Of a DNA stretch of 64,000 bases, positions 44,909 through 53,308 are shown piece by piece. Every line of letters begins with the position of its first letter. Positions within the stretch are counted from its first letter, which is position 1. Position numbers and translations under genes: made by a program. This stretch comes from Croceicoccus gelatinilyticus (GTDB taxonomy: Bacteria; Pseudomonadota; Alphaproteobacteria; Sphingomonadales; Sphingomonadaceae): positions 186,001-250,000 of the forward strand of contig NZ_JAHCBF010000006.1 of NCBI RefSeq assembly GCF_018398395.1. Reading direction: 5' to 3'. Under the pieces are notes generated by a model, which ran no database searches, was not told the origin of the DNA, and worked only from the letters and a program-made list of their open reading frames with translations.

Positions 44909-45331
44909 ATGGCGGTTACCCGCACCTTTTCGATCATCAAGCCCGACGCCACCCGTCGCAACCTGACCGGCGCCGTCACCAAGATGCTGGAAGAAGCCGG
45001 CCTTCGCGTCGTCGCTTCCAAGCGCATCCACATGACCCGCGAGCAGGCTGAAGGCTTCTACGCCGTTCACTCCGAACGTCCCTTCTTCGGCGAACTGTGC
45101 GACTTCATGATGAGCGAACCCGTCGTCGTGCAGGTCCTCGAGGGCGAAGACGCCGTGAAGCGCAACCGTGACGTGATGGGCGCCACCAACCCGGCCGACG
45201 CCGACGAAGGCACGATCCGCAAGGCCTATGCCCTGTCGATCGGCGAGAACACCGTCCACGGTTCGGACAGCGAAGAAAATGCCAAGATCGAGATCGAATT
45301 CTTCTTCAAGCCGGAAGAAATCGTCGGCTGA
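44909..45331 (+). CDS. ndk: Nucleoside diphosphate kinase
   Basis: A 140-residue Ndk, which balances nucleoside triphosphate pools by a ping-pong phosphotransfer. The phosphorylated histidine is His117 in [21 protein letters not shown] opens the protein, and [12 protein letters not shown] is the nucleotide-binding part. The length is typical. The gene has an AGGATC-type ribosome binding site and is followed by a clear terminator, so it is probably its own unit. Confidence 0.98.
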   Translation: MAVTRTFSIIKPDATRRNLTGAVTKMLEEAGLRVVASKRIHMTREQAEGFYAVHSERPFFGELCDFMMSEPVVVQVLEGEDAVKRNRDVMGATNPADADEGTIRKAYALSIGENTVHGSDSEENAKIEIEFFFKPEEIVG

Positions 45332-45364
45332 TCGCCACGGCAAACAGGTTTTCCTGACAAAAAG

Positions 45365-45395
45365 GGCCGTCCCCATCGCGGGGGCGGCCTTTTTT
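45365..45395 (+). terminator. Rho-independent terminator of ndk
   Basis: GGCCGTCCCC (45365-45374) pairs with GGGGGCGGCC (45380-45389), one G-U pair, around loop ATCGC, followed by TTTTTT. It lies 34 bp beyond the ndk stop. An A-run before the stem makes it usable in both directions. Confidence 0.93.
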
Positions 45396-45446
45396 CTTGC
45401 ATGATTCGCACAAATCGCGACCATTCGTGCCCGAGGGGGATCTGAC

Positions 45447-45701
45447 ATGATTGCGCGACTTGCCGTGCTCTATTTGCTCGTCGGACTGCTGGCCTGCGCC
45501 GCGCCGTGGTTCGATCAGGCATTTGCCTTTGGCCTGTCGGGCCTCTTGCGCTCCACTTTCGCGATGCTGCTCTCCCTGCCGTGGAGCCTGCTGGTGCCAT
45601 ATGTGCCGGACGGGCAGGTCATACTGGTGACGCTGCTGTGCGTGATGGGGATCCTCATCAATTACGGTGCGCTGCGCTGGCTCGCCGCCAGGGCCGCATA
45701 A
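45447..45701 (+). CDS. Small hydrophobic membrane protein, function unknown
   Basis: An 84-residue protein with three hydrophobic stretches (about residues 3-20, 36-52 and 58-78), so two or three membrane segments. The first has the sequence LAVLYLLVGLLACAAPW. A pattern resembling small SPW-like or YggT-like inner-membrane proteins is seen, but no family is certain. ATG 45447 follows a GAGGGGG run. It precedes the DUF1311-MliC lipoprotein by 20 bp and may share its transcript. Confidence 0.65.
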   Translation: MIARLAVLYLLVGLLACAAPWFDQAFAFGLSGLLRSTFAMLLSLPWSLLVPYVPDGQVILVTLLCVMGILINYGALRWLAARAA

Positions 45702-45721
45702 TCGCCGGGTAGGAGGACACG

Positions 45722-46411
45722 ATGAATTTTCTGAGGTTCACCCCGATTGCCGCACTGGCGCTGGCTGCTTGTGGCGCTGAGACACAGGACGCAGCCGACA
45801 CCGGCGATGACGCCCCTGTCGCCGCGGCGCCGGTAGATACGCCGACTTCGCCCAGTTTCGACTGCACCATGTCCGATGTCGAGGTTACCGACCTTATTTG
45901 CGAAACGCCGATGCTGGCGCGCATGGATAACGAGCTGCAGCGCGTGTACTCGCTGGCCGAGACCGGCACTTACGCCTCGGAAGAACGGCTGCAGGAGTTG
46001 ACCGCGATGCAGCGCGACTGGATCGGAGGGCGCGACGATTGCTGGAAGGCGACCGACAAGCTGCAATGCGTGACGACCAGCTATGCCCAGCGTATCCACG
46101 AAATCAGGCAGGGTTTTTACGACAGCCGGCAAGAGGACGATAAGGGCATCTCCAACGGTCCGCTATCGCTTGCTTGCGACGGCGTCGACTTCGGCATCTC
46201 GGCCACCTTCATCCAGGCCGATCCGGGCGTCGTCTTCCTTCAGTGGCTCGACCGTTCACTGGCGCTGGTGCAAGTCCCCAGCGGATCGGGTGCGAAATAC
46301 GAAGGCGCTTGGGACGGTGAAACCGCGACGCTGTTCACCAAGGGCGACGACGCGATGTTCACGCCGCCTGGCGAAGCGGAAATGACCTGCAAGATCGAGG
46401 AAATCGGCTGA
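45722..46411 (+). CDS. Lipoprotein with DUF1311 (LprI-like) and MliC-like domains
   Basis: A 229-residue protein. The signal MNFLRFTPIAALALAACG has lipobox LAAC. After an Ala/Pro/Thr linker, residues about 45-140 match DUF1311/LprI: FDCTMSDVEVTDLICETP, a run with paired cysteines, and QRDWIGGRDDCW. The C-terminal 90 residues look like MliC: FLQWLDRSLALVQVP, GSGAKYEG, then LFTKGDDAMFT and a final Cys. Both domain families include inhibitors of lysozyme: LprI of Mycobacterium and MliC of enterobacteria. A tandem of the two in one lipoprotein would defend the wall against host or rival lysozyme; this is inferred. The ribosome binding site AGGAGG is excellent. Confidence 0.78.
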   Translation: MNFLRFTPIAALALAACGAETQDAADTGDDAPVAAAPVDTPTSPSFDCTMSDVEVTDLICETPMLARMDNELQRVYSLAETGTYASEERLQELTAMQRDWIGGRDDCWKATDKLQCVTTSYAQRIHEIRQGFYDSRQEDDKGISNGPLSLACDGVDFGISATFIQADPGVVFLQWLDRSLALVQVPSGSGAKYEGAWDGETATLFTKGDDAMFTPPGEAEMTCKIEEIG

Positions 46412-46522
46412 GGCGATTTTTCGCCAATCACTTTTTTTCGCAGCCTGTTTGATCCCGCGCAAGGAGCGCAGGCGGCCATCGGCGCATCATCCTGACATCA
46501 ACACTTGATGGATGGAGGACCG

Positions 46523-46774
46523 ATGTCGAACACCCCGCATGAGCTCGCCGCAGAGTTTCCCGATGATCATGACATCCTGCACAAGCTGAAGCTGCACAAT
46601 GCGCACTTCGCGAACCTTTCGGTGCGCTATCACACGGTCAATCGCGACATCCACCGCATCGAGGCGGAGGTCGAGGCAGCGTCGGACGAACGCGCCGAAG
46701 ATCTGAAGAAAGAACGTTTGCGGCTTCTAGATGAAGTCGCGGCGCTGATCGCGCGGGAAAAGACTGCGGCCTGA
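46523..46774 (+). CDS. DUF465 / YdcH family protein
   Basis: An 83-residue, highly charged helical protein with the pattern DHDILHKLKLHNAHFANL, the hallmark of the DUF465 (YdcH) family, which forms a helical hairpin. Function is unknown. ATG 46523 follows GGAGG; an in-frame ATG upstream lies too far from the site. It is a short stand-alone gene in front of the convergent purN-MmcQ gene. Confidence 0.88.
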   Translation: MSNTPHELAAEFPDDHDILHKLKLHNAHFANLSVRYHTVNRDIHRIEAEVEAASDERAEDLKKERLRLLDEVAALIAREKTAA

Positions 46775-46798
46775 GCGATCAGTGTTTGGCGCGGCCGA

Positions 46799-47779
46799 TC
46801 AGAACTGCTCGGCCGCGTCGATCAGGCTGGTCAGGCGCTTGGGCGCAACGCTGCGCCAGCTGCGTTCAAGCCACGAACGCACGTGATCCCAGTCCACGCC
46901 CGGGCGGTTGAGGATGAGGCCCGCCCATCCGCTTGCCCCGTAATAGGCGGGACGGAACCAGACATCGGGATCACGCTCGACCAGGGCTGCCAGTTCGTCG
47001 GGCCCGTCGGTCTTCACAAGAACCGCGACATGCGGCTCGCCGTGATGCTGGTCGTTGAAATGGGCGAAAAACTTTCCGCTCTTGCCGCCGGTGTGCCAGC
47101 CGGGCGCGCCGTGGCTTTCGCGCGGCTCGGCCTCGGGCAAGGACAGCGCGAGTTCGGACACTTTCTCCAGCAGCCAGTCGGCGCGATAAGGGCGCGAGAC
47201 CAGTTCCTCCAGCATTCGCGAATAGAGCTGGTGTTCGGCATAGAGCACGCGGCCTGCCAGCGTATCGGGCGTGTCGCCGGGCATGATCGCGACCGGCGTC
47301 TGGCCCAGGACCGGCCCGTCGTCGAGTTCCGCCGTCACGAGATGGACCGAGCAGCCCGCGTGGCTGTCGCCTGCCTCGATCGCGCGGGCATGAGTGTCGA
47401 GCCCCTTGTACTTCGGCAGCAGCGAGGGATGGATATTGAGCATCCGCCCCTCCCACCGCGAGACGAATTCGGGGCTGAGGATCCGCATGTAACCGGCCAG
47501 CGCGATATATTCCGCGCCCGATGCCAGCACCTGTTCTTCCATTGCCGCGTCGTGTTCGGCGCGCTTCATGCCCTTGTGCGGCAGGGCGAAAGTGGCAACG
47601 CCTTCGGCCTCGGCCAGCCGCAGGCCCTTTGCCTCGGGATCGTTCGATGCGACAAGCACGATTTCATAGGGGCAATCGTCGCGGCGGCTGGCATAAAGCA
47701 GCGCGGCCATGTTCGATCCGGTGCCCGAAATCAGGACGGCAACCTTCGCGCGGGGATGGCTGGCAGTTTGAGGCATCAT
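46799..47779 (-). CDS. purN: Phosphoribosylglycinamide formyltransferase fused to an MmcQ/YjbR-like domain
   Basis: A 326-residue fusion. Residues 1-200 are PurN: VLISGTGSNMAALL (phosphate-binding), the catalytic NIHPSLLPKYKG (Asn115, His117) and DDGPVLGQ with the catalytic Asp. It transfers the formyl group of 10-formyl-THF to glycinamide ribonucleotide in purine synthesis. Residues about 205-326 match MmcQ/YjbR (DUF419): KSGKFFAHFND, WFRPAYYGASGW and WLERSWRSVAP. That domain is normally a separate small DNA-binding-like or phosphate-binding fold. ATG 47777-47779 is used, with a TTG 75 bp upstream in frame. The gene is divergent from perM and near purM. Confidence 0.9.
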   Translation of the reverse strand: MMPQTASHPRAKVAVLISGTGSNMAALLYASRRDDCPYEIVLVASNDPEAKGLRLAEAEGVATFALPHKGMKRAEHDAAMEEQVLASGAEYIALAGYMRILSPEFVSRWEGRMLNIHPSLLPKYKGLDTHARAIEAGDSHAGCSVHLVTAELDDGPVLGQTPVAIMPGDTPDTLAGRVLYAEHQLYSRMLEELVSRPYRADWLLEKVSELALSLPEAEPRESHGAPGWHTGGKSGKFFAHFNDQHHGEPHVAVLVKTDGPDELAALVERDPDVWFRPAYYGASGWAGLILNRPGVDWDHVRSWLERSWRSVAPKRLTSLIDAAEQF

Positions 47780-47905
47780 CGCAGGCTGGCCCTTGCCGGT
47801 GTGGAACAGGGTGGCGGTATCAGGGGTTGAGACGAAGATGATCGCATTCCCCAACCGACGAAGCCGCAGTCCCTACGCGCCGGTGCGCTGGCAGGCAATG
47901 GCCTG

Positions 47906-48964
47906 ATGAGCGCGCCTTTCCGCCCCCGTCCGGAAGACGCGCCCTACTTGCGTCGACTTGCTTACACGATCGCCATCGCGGCGGTCCTGATCGTCGCGTG
48001 GCGCGCGGCAGACCTGCTGCTGCTGGTGTTCGGCGCGATCCTTGCCGCCGTCGTGTTCCAGAGCGCAGGGGACCTGCTGCAAAAAGCGGGCCTGCGCAAC
48101 AAGGACGTGGCGCTGGGCATCGGCATCGTCCTGTGCCTCGCGATAGTCGGGCTCATGGGCTACTTGCTGACCGTCCAGTTCGGAGTGCAGGTGGCGGGGC
48201 TGATCGACAACCTGCCTGAAACGGTCGCCGCCATCGAAAGGGCGGTGGGCGGCAATCCGGTGGGTGCCGCGGTCGTGAAGGCCGTGCGCGCAGCCGTTGG
48301 CGGCAGTGCCATTGCGGACCGGCTGGGCCTGCTCATCACCGGTACCGGCGAAGTCCTGCTGAATTTCCTGATCGTCCTGGTCGGCGGCATGTTCATCGCC
48401 GCCAATCCCGGGCCCTATCGCCGCGCAATCATCATGCTGACGCCGCATGGCGGGCGGGGCACTATGGGCCGCGCGCTCGATGAAATGGCGCTGGCCCTAA
48501 GGTTATGGCTCAAGGCGAAACTGATCTCGATGACCGTAATGGGCATACTGATCGGCGGCTCCCTGTATCTTGCCGGGGTCGAGCAATGGGCCGCACTGGG
48601 ATTGTTGGGCGGGATTAGCGAATTCGTGCCCTATGTCGGGCCAGTCGTCGCCATGATGCCCGCCATCGCGATCGCGGCGGCGCAGGGCGGGGACGTGCTG
48701 ACTTATACGCTGGTCGCCTTCGTCGCGATCCGCGTGATCGAGGCGTGGATGATCACTCCGCTCGTCAACCGACAAGTCGTGAACATCCCGCCAGCGCTAA
48801 CGTTGTTCGTGATTCTTGGCGCAGGGGCCGTGTTCGGCATCTACGGCGTATTCTTTGCAGGCGCGCTACTGATCGTCACTTACGTTGGCGTGCGAGAATT
48901 ATACCTGCGCGACACGCTGGGCGAGGACATCGACGGCGTCCCGGCCGAAGCGAAAGAGGACTGA
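47906..48964 (+). CDS. AI-2E family transporter (PerM-like permease)
   Basis: A 352-residue integral membrane protein with about eight membrane segments and a large loop containing LIDNLPETVAAIERAV between segments 3 and 4. The signatures FVPYVGPVVAMMPA and PLVNRQVVNIPPALTLFVIL are those of the AI-2E/PerM (UPF0118) family. Some members export the quorum signal AI-2 or exchange sodium and protons; the role here is unknown. In E. coli perM sits near hda and purM-purN; the same neighbours appear here. A bidirectional hairpin follows its stop. Confidence 0.9.
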   Translation: MSAPFRPRPEDAPYLRRLAYTIAIAAVLIVAWRAADLLLLVFGAILAAVVFQSAGDLLQKAGLRNKDVALGIGIVLCLAIVGLMGYLLTVQFGVQVAGLIDNLPETVAAIERAVGGNPVGAAVVKAVRAAVGGSAIADRLGLLITGTGEVLLNFLIVLVGGMFIAANPGPYRRAIIMLTPHGGRGTMGRALDEMALALRLWLKAKLISMTVMGILIGGSLYLAGVEQWAALGLLGGISEFVPYVGPVVAMMPAIAIAAAQGGDVLTYTLVAFVAIRVIEAWMITPLVNRQVVNIPPALTLFVILGAGAVFGIYGVFFAGALLIVTYVGVRELYLRDTLGEDIDGVPAEAKED

Positions 48965-48996
48965 GCCGGGGCCCAGTCCTTCGCGTTAGCCCCGGC
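48965..48996. terminator. Bidirectional hairpin between perM and purM
   Basis: GCCGGGGC (48965-48972) and GCCCCGGC (48989-48996) form a perfect 8-bp stem around a 16-nt loop, just after the perM stop and 10 bp before the convergent purM stop. There is no U-run, so it may act as a weak or Rho-assisted stop in both directions. Confidence 0.5.
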
Positions 48997-49006
48997 CCCC
49001 TCCTGA

Positions 49007-50116
49007 TTATCCGAGGTGCGTCGCGCTCCAGTTCTCACGCGCGGCCCATTCGCCTTCGCGGCCCGCCACGGTGCAGCCCTTGTCGCCGGCGCGGATCGCA
49101 CCGATGACGTGGACTTCCTCACCCTCGGCCTCGAGATCGGCCTTCAGGCTCTCGACCTCGTCCGCCGCGACCGCCAGCACCATGCCGATGCCGCAGTTGA
49201 AGGTGCGGGCCATCTCTTCCGGCTCGATGTTCCCCTGCGCCTGCAGGAACGCCATCAGGCGCGGCTGGACCCAGCCGCCGACGTCTATATGCGCGTGGAG
49301 CCCTTCGGGAAGAACGCGCGGAACGTTTTCGAGAAGGCCGCCGCCGGTGATGTGGGCCAGCGCATGGATGCGCCCTTCGCGGATTGGCTTCAGCAACGGC
49401 TTCACGTAGATGCGGGTCGGCGCGATCAGAGCGTCGATCAGCAAGGTCTCGTTGTCGAAGAGGGCAGGGCGGTCGAGCTTCCAGCCCTTGTCCGCCGCCA
49501 GCCTGCGGACCAGCGAAAAGCCGTTGGAGTGCACGCCCGAAGACGACAGGCCGAGCAACACGTCGCCTTCGGCCACCTTGTCGCCGGTCAGCTGTTCGCC
49601 CCGCTCAACCGCGCCGACGCAGAAGCCGGCAAGGTCATAGTCGCCATCGGCGTACATGCCGGGCATTTCTGCCGTCTCGCCGCCGATCAGCGCGCAGCCC
49701 GCGATCTTGCAGCCTTCGGCGATGCCGGCAACGACTCGCTCTGCAATGCCAGTCTCAAGCTTTCCGGTCGCGAAATAGTCGAGGAAGAACAGCGGTTCCG
49801 CGCCCTGCACGATCAGGTCGTTCACGCACATGGCGACAAGGTCGATGCCGATATTGTCGTGCCGGTCGTGATCGATCGCCAGCTTGACCTTGGTGCCCAC
49901 ACCGTCATTCGCGGCGACAAGCAGCGGGTCCTTGTACCCTGCGGCCTTCGGATCGAAGAACCCGCCAAAGCCGCCAAGCTCACTCGTCGCGCCGGGGCGG
50001 GCGGTGCTCTTGGCCAGCGGACCGATGGCCTTCACCAGCGCGTTGCCCGCAGCGATGGAGACGCCGGCCTTGGCGTAAGTGTACGATTCGTCGTTCTGTT
50101 CGGGGGTGTCGGTCAT
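49007..50116 (-). CDS. purM: Phosphoribosylformylglycinamidine cyclo-ligase (AIR synthetase)
   Basis: A 369-residue PurM, the ATP-dependent ring-closing step of purine synthesis. The N-terminal [17 protein letters not shown], the [13 protein letters not shown] acid site, [14 protein letters not shown] and the C-terminal [16 protein letters not shown] are classic. The start ATG 50114-50116 gives a normal length; the open frame reaches 50494 but that part has no family character. It reads away from the DUF2066 gene, with about 124 bp between for promoters. Confidence 0.97.
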   Translation of the reverse strand: MTDTPEQNDESYTYAKAGVSIAAGNALVKAIGPLAKSTARPGATSELGGFGGFFDPKAAGYKDPLLVAANDGVGTKVKLAIDHDRHDNIGIDLVAMCVNDLIVQGAEPLFFLDYFATGKLETGIAERVVAGIAEGCKIAGCALIGGETAEMPGMYADGDYDLAGFCVGAVERGEQLTGDKVAEGDVLLGLSSSGVHSNGFSLVRRLAADKGWKLDRPALFDNETLLIDALIAPTRIYVKPLLKPIREGRIHALAHITGGGLLENVPRVLPEGLHAHIDVGGWVQPRLMAFLQAQGNIEPEEMARTFNCGIGMVLAVAADEVESLKADLEAEGEEVHVIGAIRAGDKGCTVAGREGEWAARENWSATHLG

Positions 50117-50240
50117 GCAATCTCTCGTGGCTTGGGGGGCGATTATCGCTTTCCCGCTTGGATTTCCACGGCCATTTCGGCAAAGAGGCTCGTGATGGTT
50201 TTTCCCGCTTTCGAACTTCGCGGCTGACGCTCCTTCGTCC

Positions 50241-51533
50241 ATGGCCTTTTCCCTTCCCGCAAACGCTGCCCTTTCGGGCGTTCGCGCATCGCGCTGGCGC
50301 GTGGCGATTGTCGCCATCGCACTGATTCTGGCGGTTTTCGCCGGTTGGCGGCTGGTCGCGCAGGTCGAAGGGGAACGCGGCATCGCACCGCTCGCCAACA
50401 CTGGCGATTTCGAGGTTGGCGGGATCGAGGTGAACGTCACCGGCAAGACCGCGGCAGAAGCCCGTGAGAAGGGCTGGCGCGAGGCGCAGCGCAAGGCTTG
50501 GGAAGTTCTCTATGCCCGCACGCACGATGGTGAGGAAGCGCCCGAGCTTTCCGATTCGCGCCTGCAATCGATGGTTTCGGCGGTCGTGGTCGAACGCGAA
50601 CAGATCGGCCCGCGCCGCTATGTTGCCACGCTGGGCGTGATCTTCGACCGCGCCCGCACCGGCGAAACGTTCGGCACTGCCAGCAGCCGGGCACGGTCCG
50701 CGCCGCAGCTCGTGATCCCGATCGTCTACCAGGGCGGCGTCGGACAGCTTTATGAAATGCGCACGCCGTGGCAGCGCGCTTGGGCGGAACACCGCGATTC
50801 CGAAAGCCCGATCGATTACGTGCGCCCCAATGGCGGCGGCGGCGAATCGCTTTTGCTGACCGCAGGCCAGATGGGTCGGCGCAGCCGCGCATGGTGGCGC
50901 ACGATCCTTGACGAATTCGGAGCGGCCAACGTGATCTTCCCGGTTGCTCGCCTTGAACGCCAGTATCCCGGCGGTCCTGTCGAAGGGACTTTTACGGCTC
51001 GTTACGGCGCGGATAATCGCTTCCTTGGCACGTTCACCATGACGGCAGAGGGCGACGAGGACTTGCCGCGCATGCTGGCAGAGGCCGTGAAGCGGATGGA
51101 CTCGATCTACACTGGCGCCTTTAACGAAGGAAAGTTGGGTGCGGACAAAACGCTCGACGTCGAGCAGGATACGATCGATCCCGAGCTGCTGGCCGCGCTA
51201 ACTGGCGCTCTGGACGGTGACGACGCGGGCGACACGCCTGCTGCCCAGACTCCTGCCGACGACACGCCTGCCCCGCTGCAGACTGCACAGCCGCAAGGCA
51301 TCAGCATCGCGGTGCAGATCGCGACGCCCGATCCGGCCTCGTTCGATGCGGCCCTGCGCGCGCTGAACGCGACGCCGGGCGTGACGGGTTCGACGACGTC
51401 CAGCCTCGCGATCGGCGGTACTTCGGTGCTGCAGGTGGCCTATTCGGGCGACATCTCGGCGCTGGCCGGGGCGCTTCGTGCGCGTGGCTGGCAAGTCACG
51501 CAGGGCGCGGACGCGCTTCGCATCAGCCGTTAA
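50241..51533 (+). CDS. DUF2066-like protein with N-terminal membrane anchor
   Basis: A 430-residue protein with one membrane anchor at about residues 20-40 ([16 protein letters not shown]) and a periplasmic body. [23 protein letters not shown] and [12 protein letters not shown] match DUF2066, a family of exported proteins encoded beside hda in many proteobacteria. A C-terminal part after a Asp/Ala/Pro-rich linker (about 325-350) begins [20 protein letters not shown] and ends in a small beta-alpha-beta unit, which may be a ligand-binding fold. Function is unknown. The hda gene starts 9 bp after its stop, so they are one transcript. Confidence 0.78.
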   Translation: MAFSLPANAALSGVRASRWRVAIVAIALILAVFAGWRLVAQVEGERGIAPLANTGDFEVGGIEVNVTGKTAAEAREKGWREAQRKAWEVLYARTHDGEEAPELSDSRLQSMVSAVVVEREQIGPRRYVATLGVIFDRARTGETFGTASSRARSAPQLVIPIVYQGGVGQLYEMRTPWQRAWAEHRDSESPIDYVRPNGGGGESLLLTAGQMGRRSRAWWRTILDEFGAANVIFPVARLERQYPGGPVEGTFTARYGADNRFLGTFTMTAEGDEDLPRMLAEAVKRMDSIYTGAFNEGKLGADKTLDVEQDTIDPELLAALTGALDGDDAGDTPAAQTPADDTPAPLQTAQPQGISIAVQIATPDPASFDAALRALNATPGVTGSTTSSLAIGGTSVLQVAYSGDISALAGALRARGWQVTQGADALRISR

Positions 51534-51542
51534 GGTCAGGGC

Positions 51543-52169
51543 ATGGCCCGCCCCGTCCAGATCGTCCTGCCGCTGACCGGCGTCCTGCGCGAGCAGACGA
51601 TCGTTGTCGGCAACGCCAACGAAAGCGTGCTGCGCGCCTGCGAGGATGCGTCGCACTGGCCGTTTCGCACCGCAATCCTGTCCGGCCCGCCGCGTTCGGG
51701 CAAATCGCTGCTTGCGCGCTGGTTCGGCGGGATCGGCACGGCCATCGACGATGCAGAGGACATGGCGGAGGACGAACTGTTCCACGCCTGGAACCGCGCA
51801 CAGGAAAGCGGGCGGCCGCTGCTGCTGATCGGAAGGCCGGTCCCTTCGGAATGGAAGATCACGCTGCCCGACCTCGGATCGCGGCTTGGCGCGGCGCTTC
51901 ACCTGTCGATCGATGCGCCTGACGACGACATGCTTGCCCGCCTGATCGAAGCACATGCCGCACAGCGCGGTCTTGCATTGGAGGAAGGGGCCACCACCTA
52001 CCTCGTACCGCGGGTAGAGCGTAGCTTCGCCGCGGTAGAGGCGCTGGTGGCCGAAATCGACCGCCTGAGCCTTGAGCGAAAGGTCCCGGCACGGCAGGCG
52101 ATCTGGCGCGAAGCGCTGGAAAGACTGGCCGGGCGGGGCGACGGTCCGGAACAGACTGACCTGTTCTGA
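51543..52169 (+). CDS. hda: DnaA regulatory inactivator Hda-like (HdaA) ATPase
   Basis: A 208-residue AAA+ protein. The N-terminal QIVLPL (residues 6-11) matches the sliding-clamp binding motif of E. coli Hda. A Walker A GPPRSGKS lies at 48-55 and an acidic Walker B-like segment AIDDAEDM follows. Hda with the DNA-loaded clamp stimulates ATP hydrolysis by DnaA and stops over-initiation of replication. The C-terminus ends in QTDLF, which also looks like a clamp-binding pentapeptide. The gene follows the DUF2066 gene by 9 bp, the arrangement seen elsewhere. The length is short for DnaA, so it is not DnaA itself. Confidence 0.88.
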   Translation: MARPVQIVLPLTGVLREQTIVVGNANESVLRACEDASHWPFRTAILSGPPRSGKSLLARWFGGIGTAIDDAEDMAEDELFHAWNRAQESGRPLLLIGRPVPSEWKITLPDLGSRLGAALHLSIDAPDDDMLARLIEAHAAQRGLALEEGATTYLVPRVERSFAAVEALVAEIDRLSLERKVPARQAIWREALERLAGRGDGPEQTDLF

Positions 52170-52218
52170 AAAGGGCGAAAACTTGCCATTCGTCCGGCGA
52201 GATGGGATTATCCGCATT

Positions 52219-52929
52219 ATGTTCGAGCAACTGACCGCATATCTGGACAGCGTTCGCGAACGCGATCCGGCACCGCGTTCGCGCTGGGAAATCCTGCTCT
52301 ACCCGGGCGTGCTCGCGCTTGGCCTGCACCGTATTGCGCATTGGTTCTTTGAGGCGGAGATGTTCTTTGCCGCGCGTTTCGTGAACCACTTCTCGCGCTT
52401 CCTGACCGCGATCGACATTCACCCGGGCGCGAAGATCGGGCAGAACCTGTTCATCGACCACGGCTTTACCGTCATCGGCGAAACGGCGGAAATCGGTGAC
52501 AATGTGACGATTTACCAGTGCGTCACGCTGGGCGGCACCAACCCCACCAACGGCATTGCCGGCAAACGTCACCCGACGCTTGAGGACGGTTCGATCATCG
52601 GATCGGGCGCACAGATCCTTGGCCCTGTTACCATTGGCAAGCGGGCCCGTATCGGCGCGGCAGCGGTCGTGACCGAGGACGTGCCCGACGGTGCGACGAT
52701 GGTCGGCGTAAAGGCGCGTTCGACGCTGGTGTCGGCAGAGACCTATCAGCGCGAATTCATGCCCTACGGTACGCCGTGCAAGGACCCGTGTGAGCCTTCG
52801 CCGCGTCTGGACGACCTGGAGGCGCAGATCGCGATGCTGAAGAACGAGCTTGAGCGCCTTCGCGAGGATAGTCCCGAGCCTGCGCGCATCGCCGCACGTC
52901 AGGACAGCGACGGGACGACCGGCGCATGA
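52219..52929 (+). CDS. cysE: Serine O-acetyltransferase (EpsC-type)
   Basis: A 236-residue enzyme of the short EpsC/CysE type, making O-acetyl-L-serine from serine and acetyl-CoA for cysteine synthesis. It has the N-terminal helical part with HRIAHWFF, then left-handed beta-helix hexapeptide repeats (IDIHPGAKIGQNLFIDHG, split at 18 residues) and TIYQCVTLGGTNP with the active-site histidine region. A helical charged tail of about 55 residues (LDDLEAQIAMLKNELERL) may form a coiled coil. The ATG 52219 gives the family's normal opening. It begins 49 bp after hda. Confidence 0.93.
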   Translation: MFEQLTAYLDSVRERDPAPRSRWEILLYPGVLALGLHRIAHWFFEAEMFFAARFVNHFSRFLTAIDIHPGAKIGQNLFIDHGFTVIGETAEIGDNVTIYQCVTLGGTNPTNGIAGKRHPTLEDGSIIGSGAQILGPVTIGKRARIGAAAVVTEDVPDGATMVGVKARSTLVSAETYQREFMPYGTPCKDPCEPSPRLDDLEAQIAMLKNELERLREDSPEPARIAARQDSDGTTGA

Positions 52930-52957
52930 TGGCTGCCGCAAGCTGGGGCCATTTTGA

Positions 52958-53308
52958 ATGAACAACGTCGTATCGCTTCCGCTTCAACCGATGCGCGGAC
53001 AGCCGCAGCAGGTTGGCTTCGACCGTGATGAATTGACCCGTATTCTCGATCTTTATGGCCGAATGGTCGCCGCCGGACAGTGGCGCGACTACGCGATGGA
53101 TTTCGAAAAGGACGCAGCGCACTTCGCCGCCTTCCGCCGCACGGCGGAGCGGCCCGAAGTGCGTATCGAAAAGCGCCCCTCGCTCCGCCAGAAGCAGGGC
53201 ATGTACACGCTTTACGGCGAGGCCGGGCAGGTCCTGAAGCGCGGGCACGAACTGGCCGGGGTCCTCGCCCCGATCGAACGTCGTCTCCTCAAGCTGGTAG
53301 AGGACTAG
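52958..53308 (+). CDS. DUF2794 domain-containing protein
   Basis: A 116-residue cytoplasmic protein with the DUF2794 patterns VGFDRDELTRILDLYGRMVAAG and WRDYAMDFEKDAAHFAAFRR, each kept to the family wording. The family is restricted to alphaproteobacteria and has no known function. ATG 52958 is 28 bp after the serine acetyltransferase. Its last seven codons overlap the convergent membrane protein gene (53289-53308), an unusual tail-to-tail overlap. Confidence 0.9.
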   Translation: MNNVVSLPLQPMRGQPQQVGFDRDELTRILDLYGRMVAAGQWRDYAMDFEKDAAHFAAFRRTAERPEVRIEKRPSLRQKQGMYTLYGEAGQVLKRGHELAGVLAPIERRLLKLVED

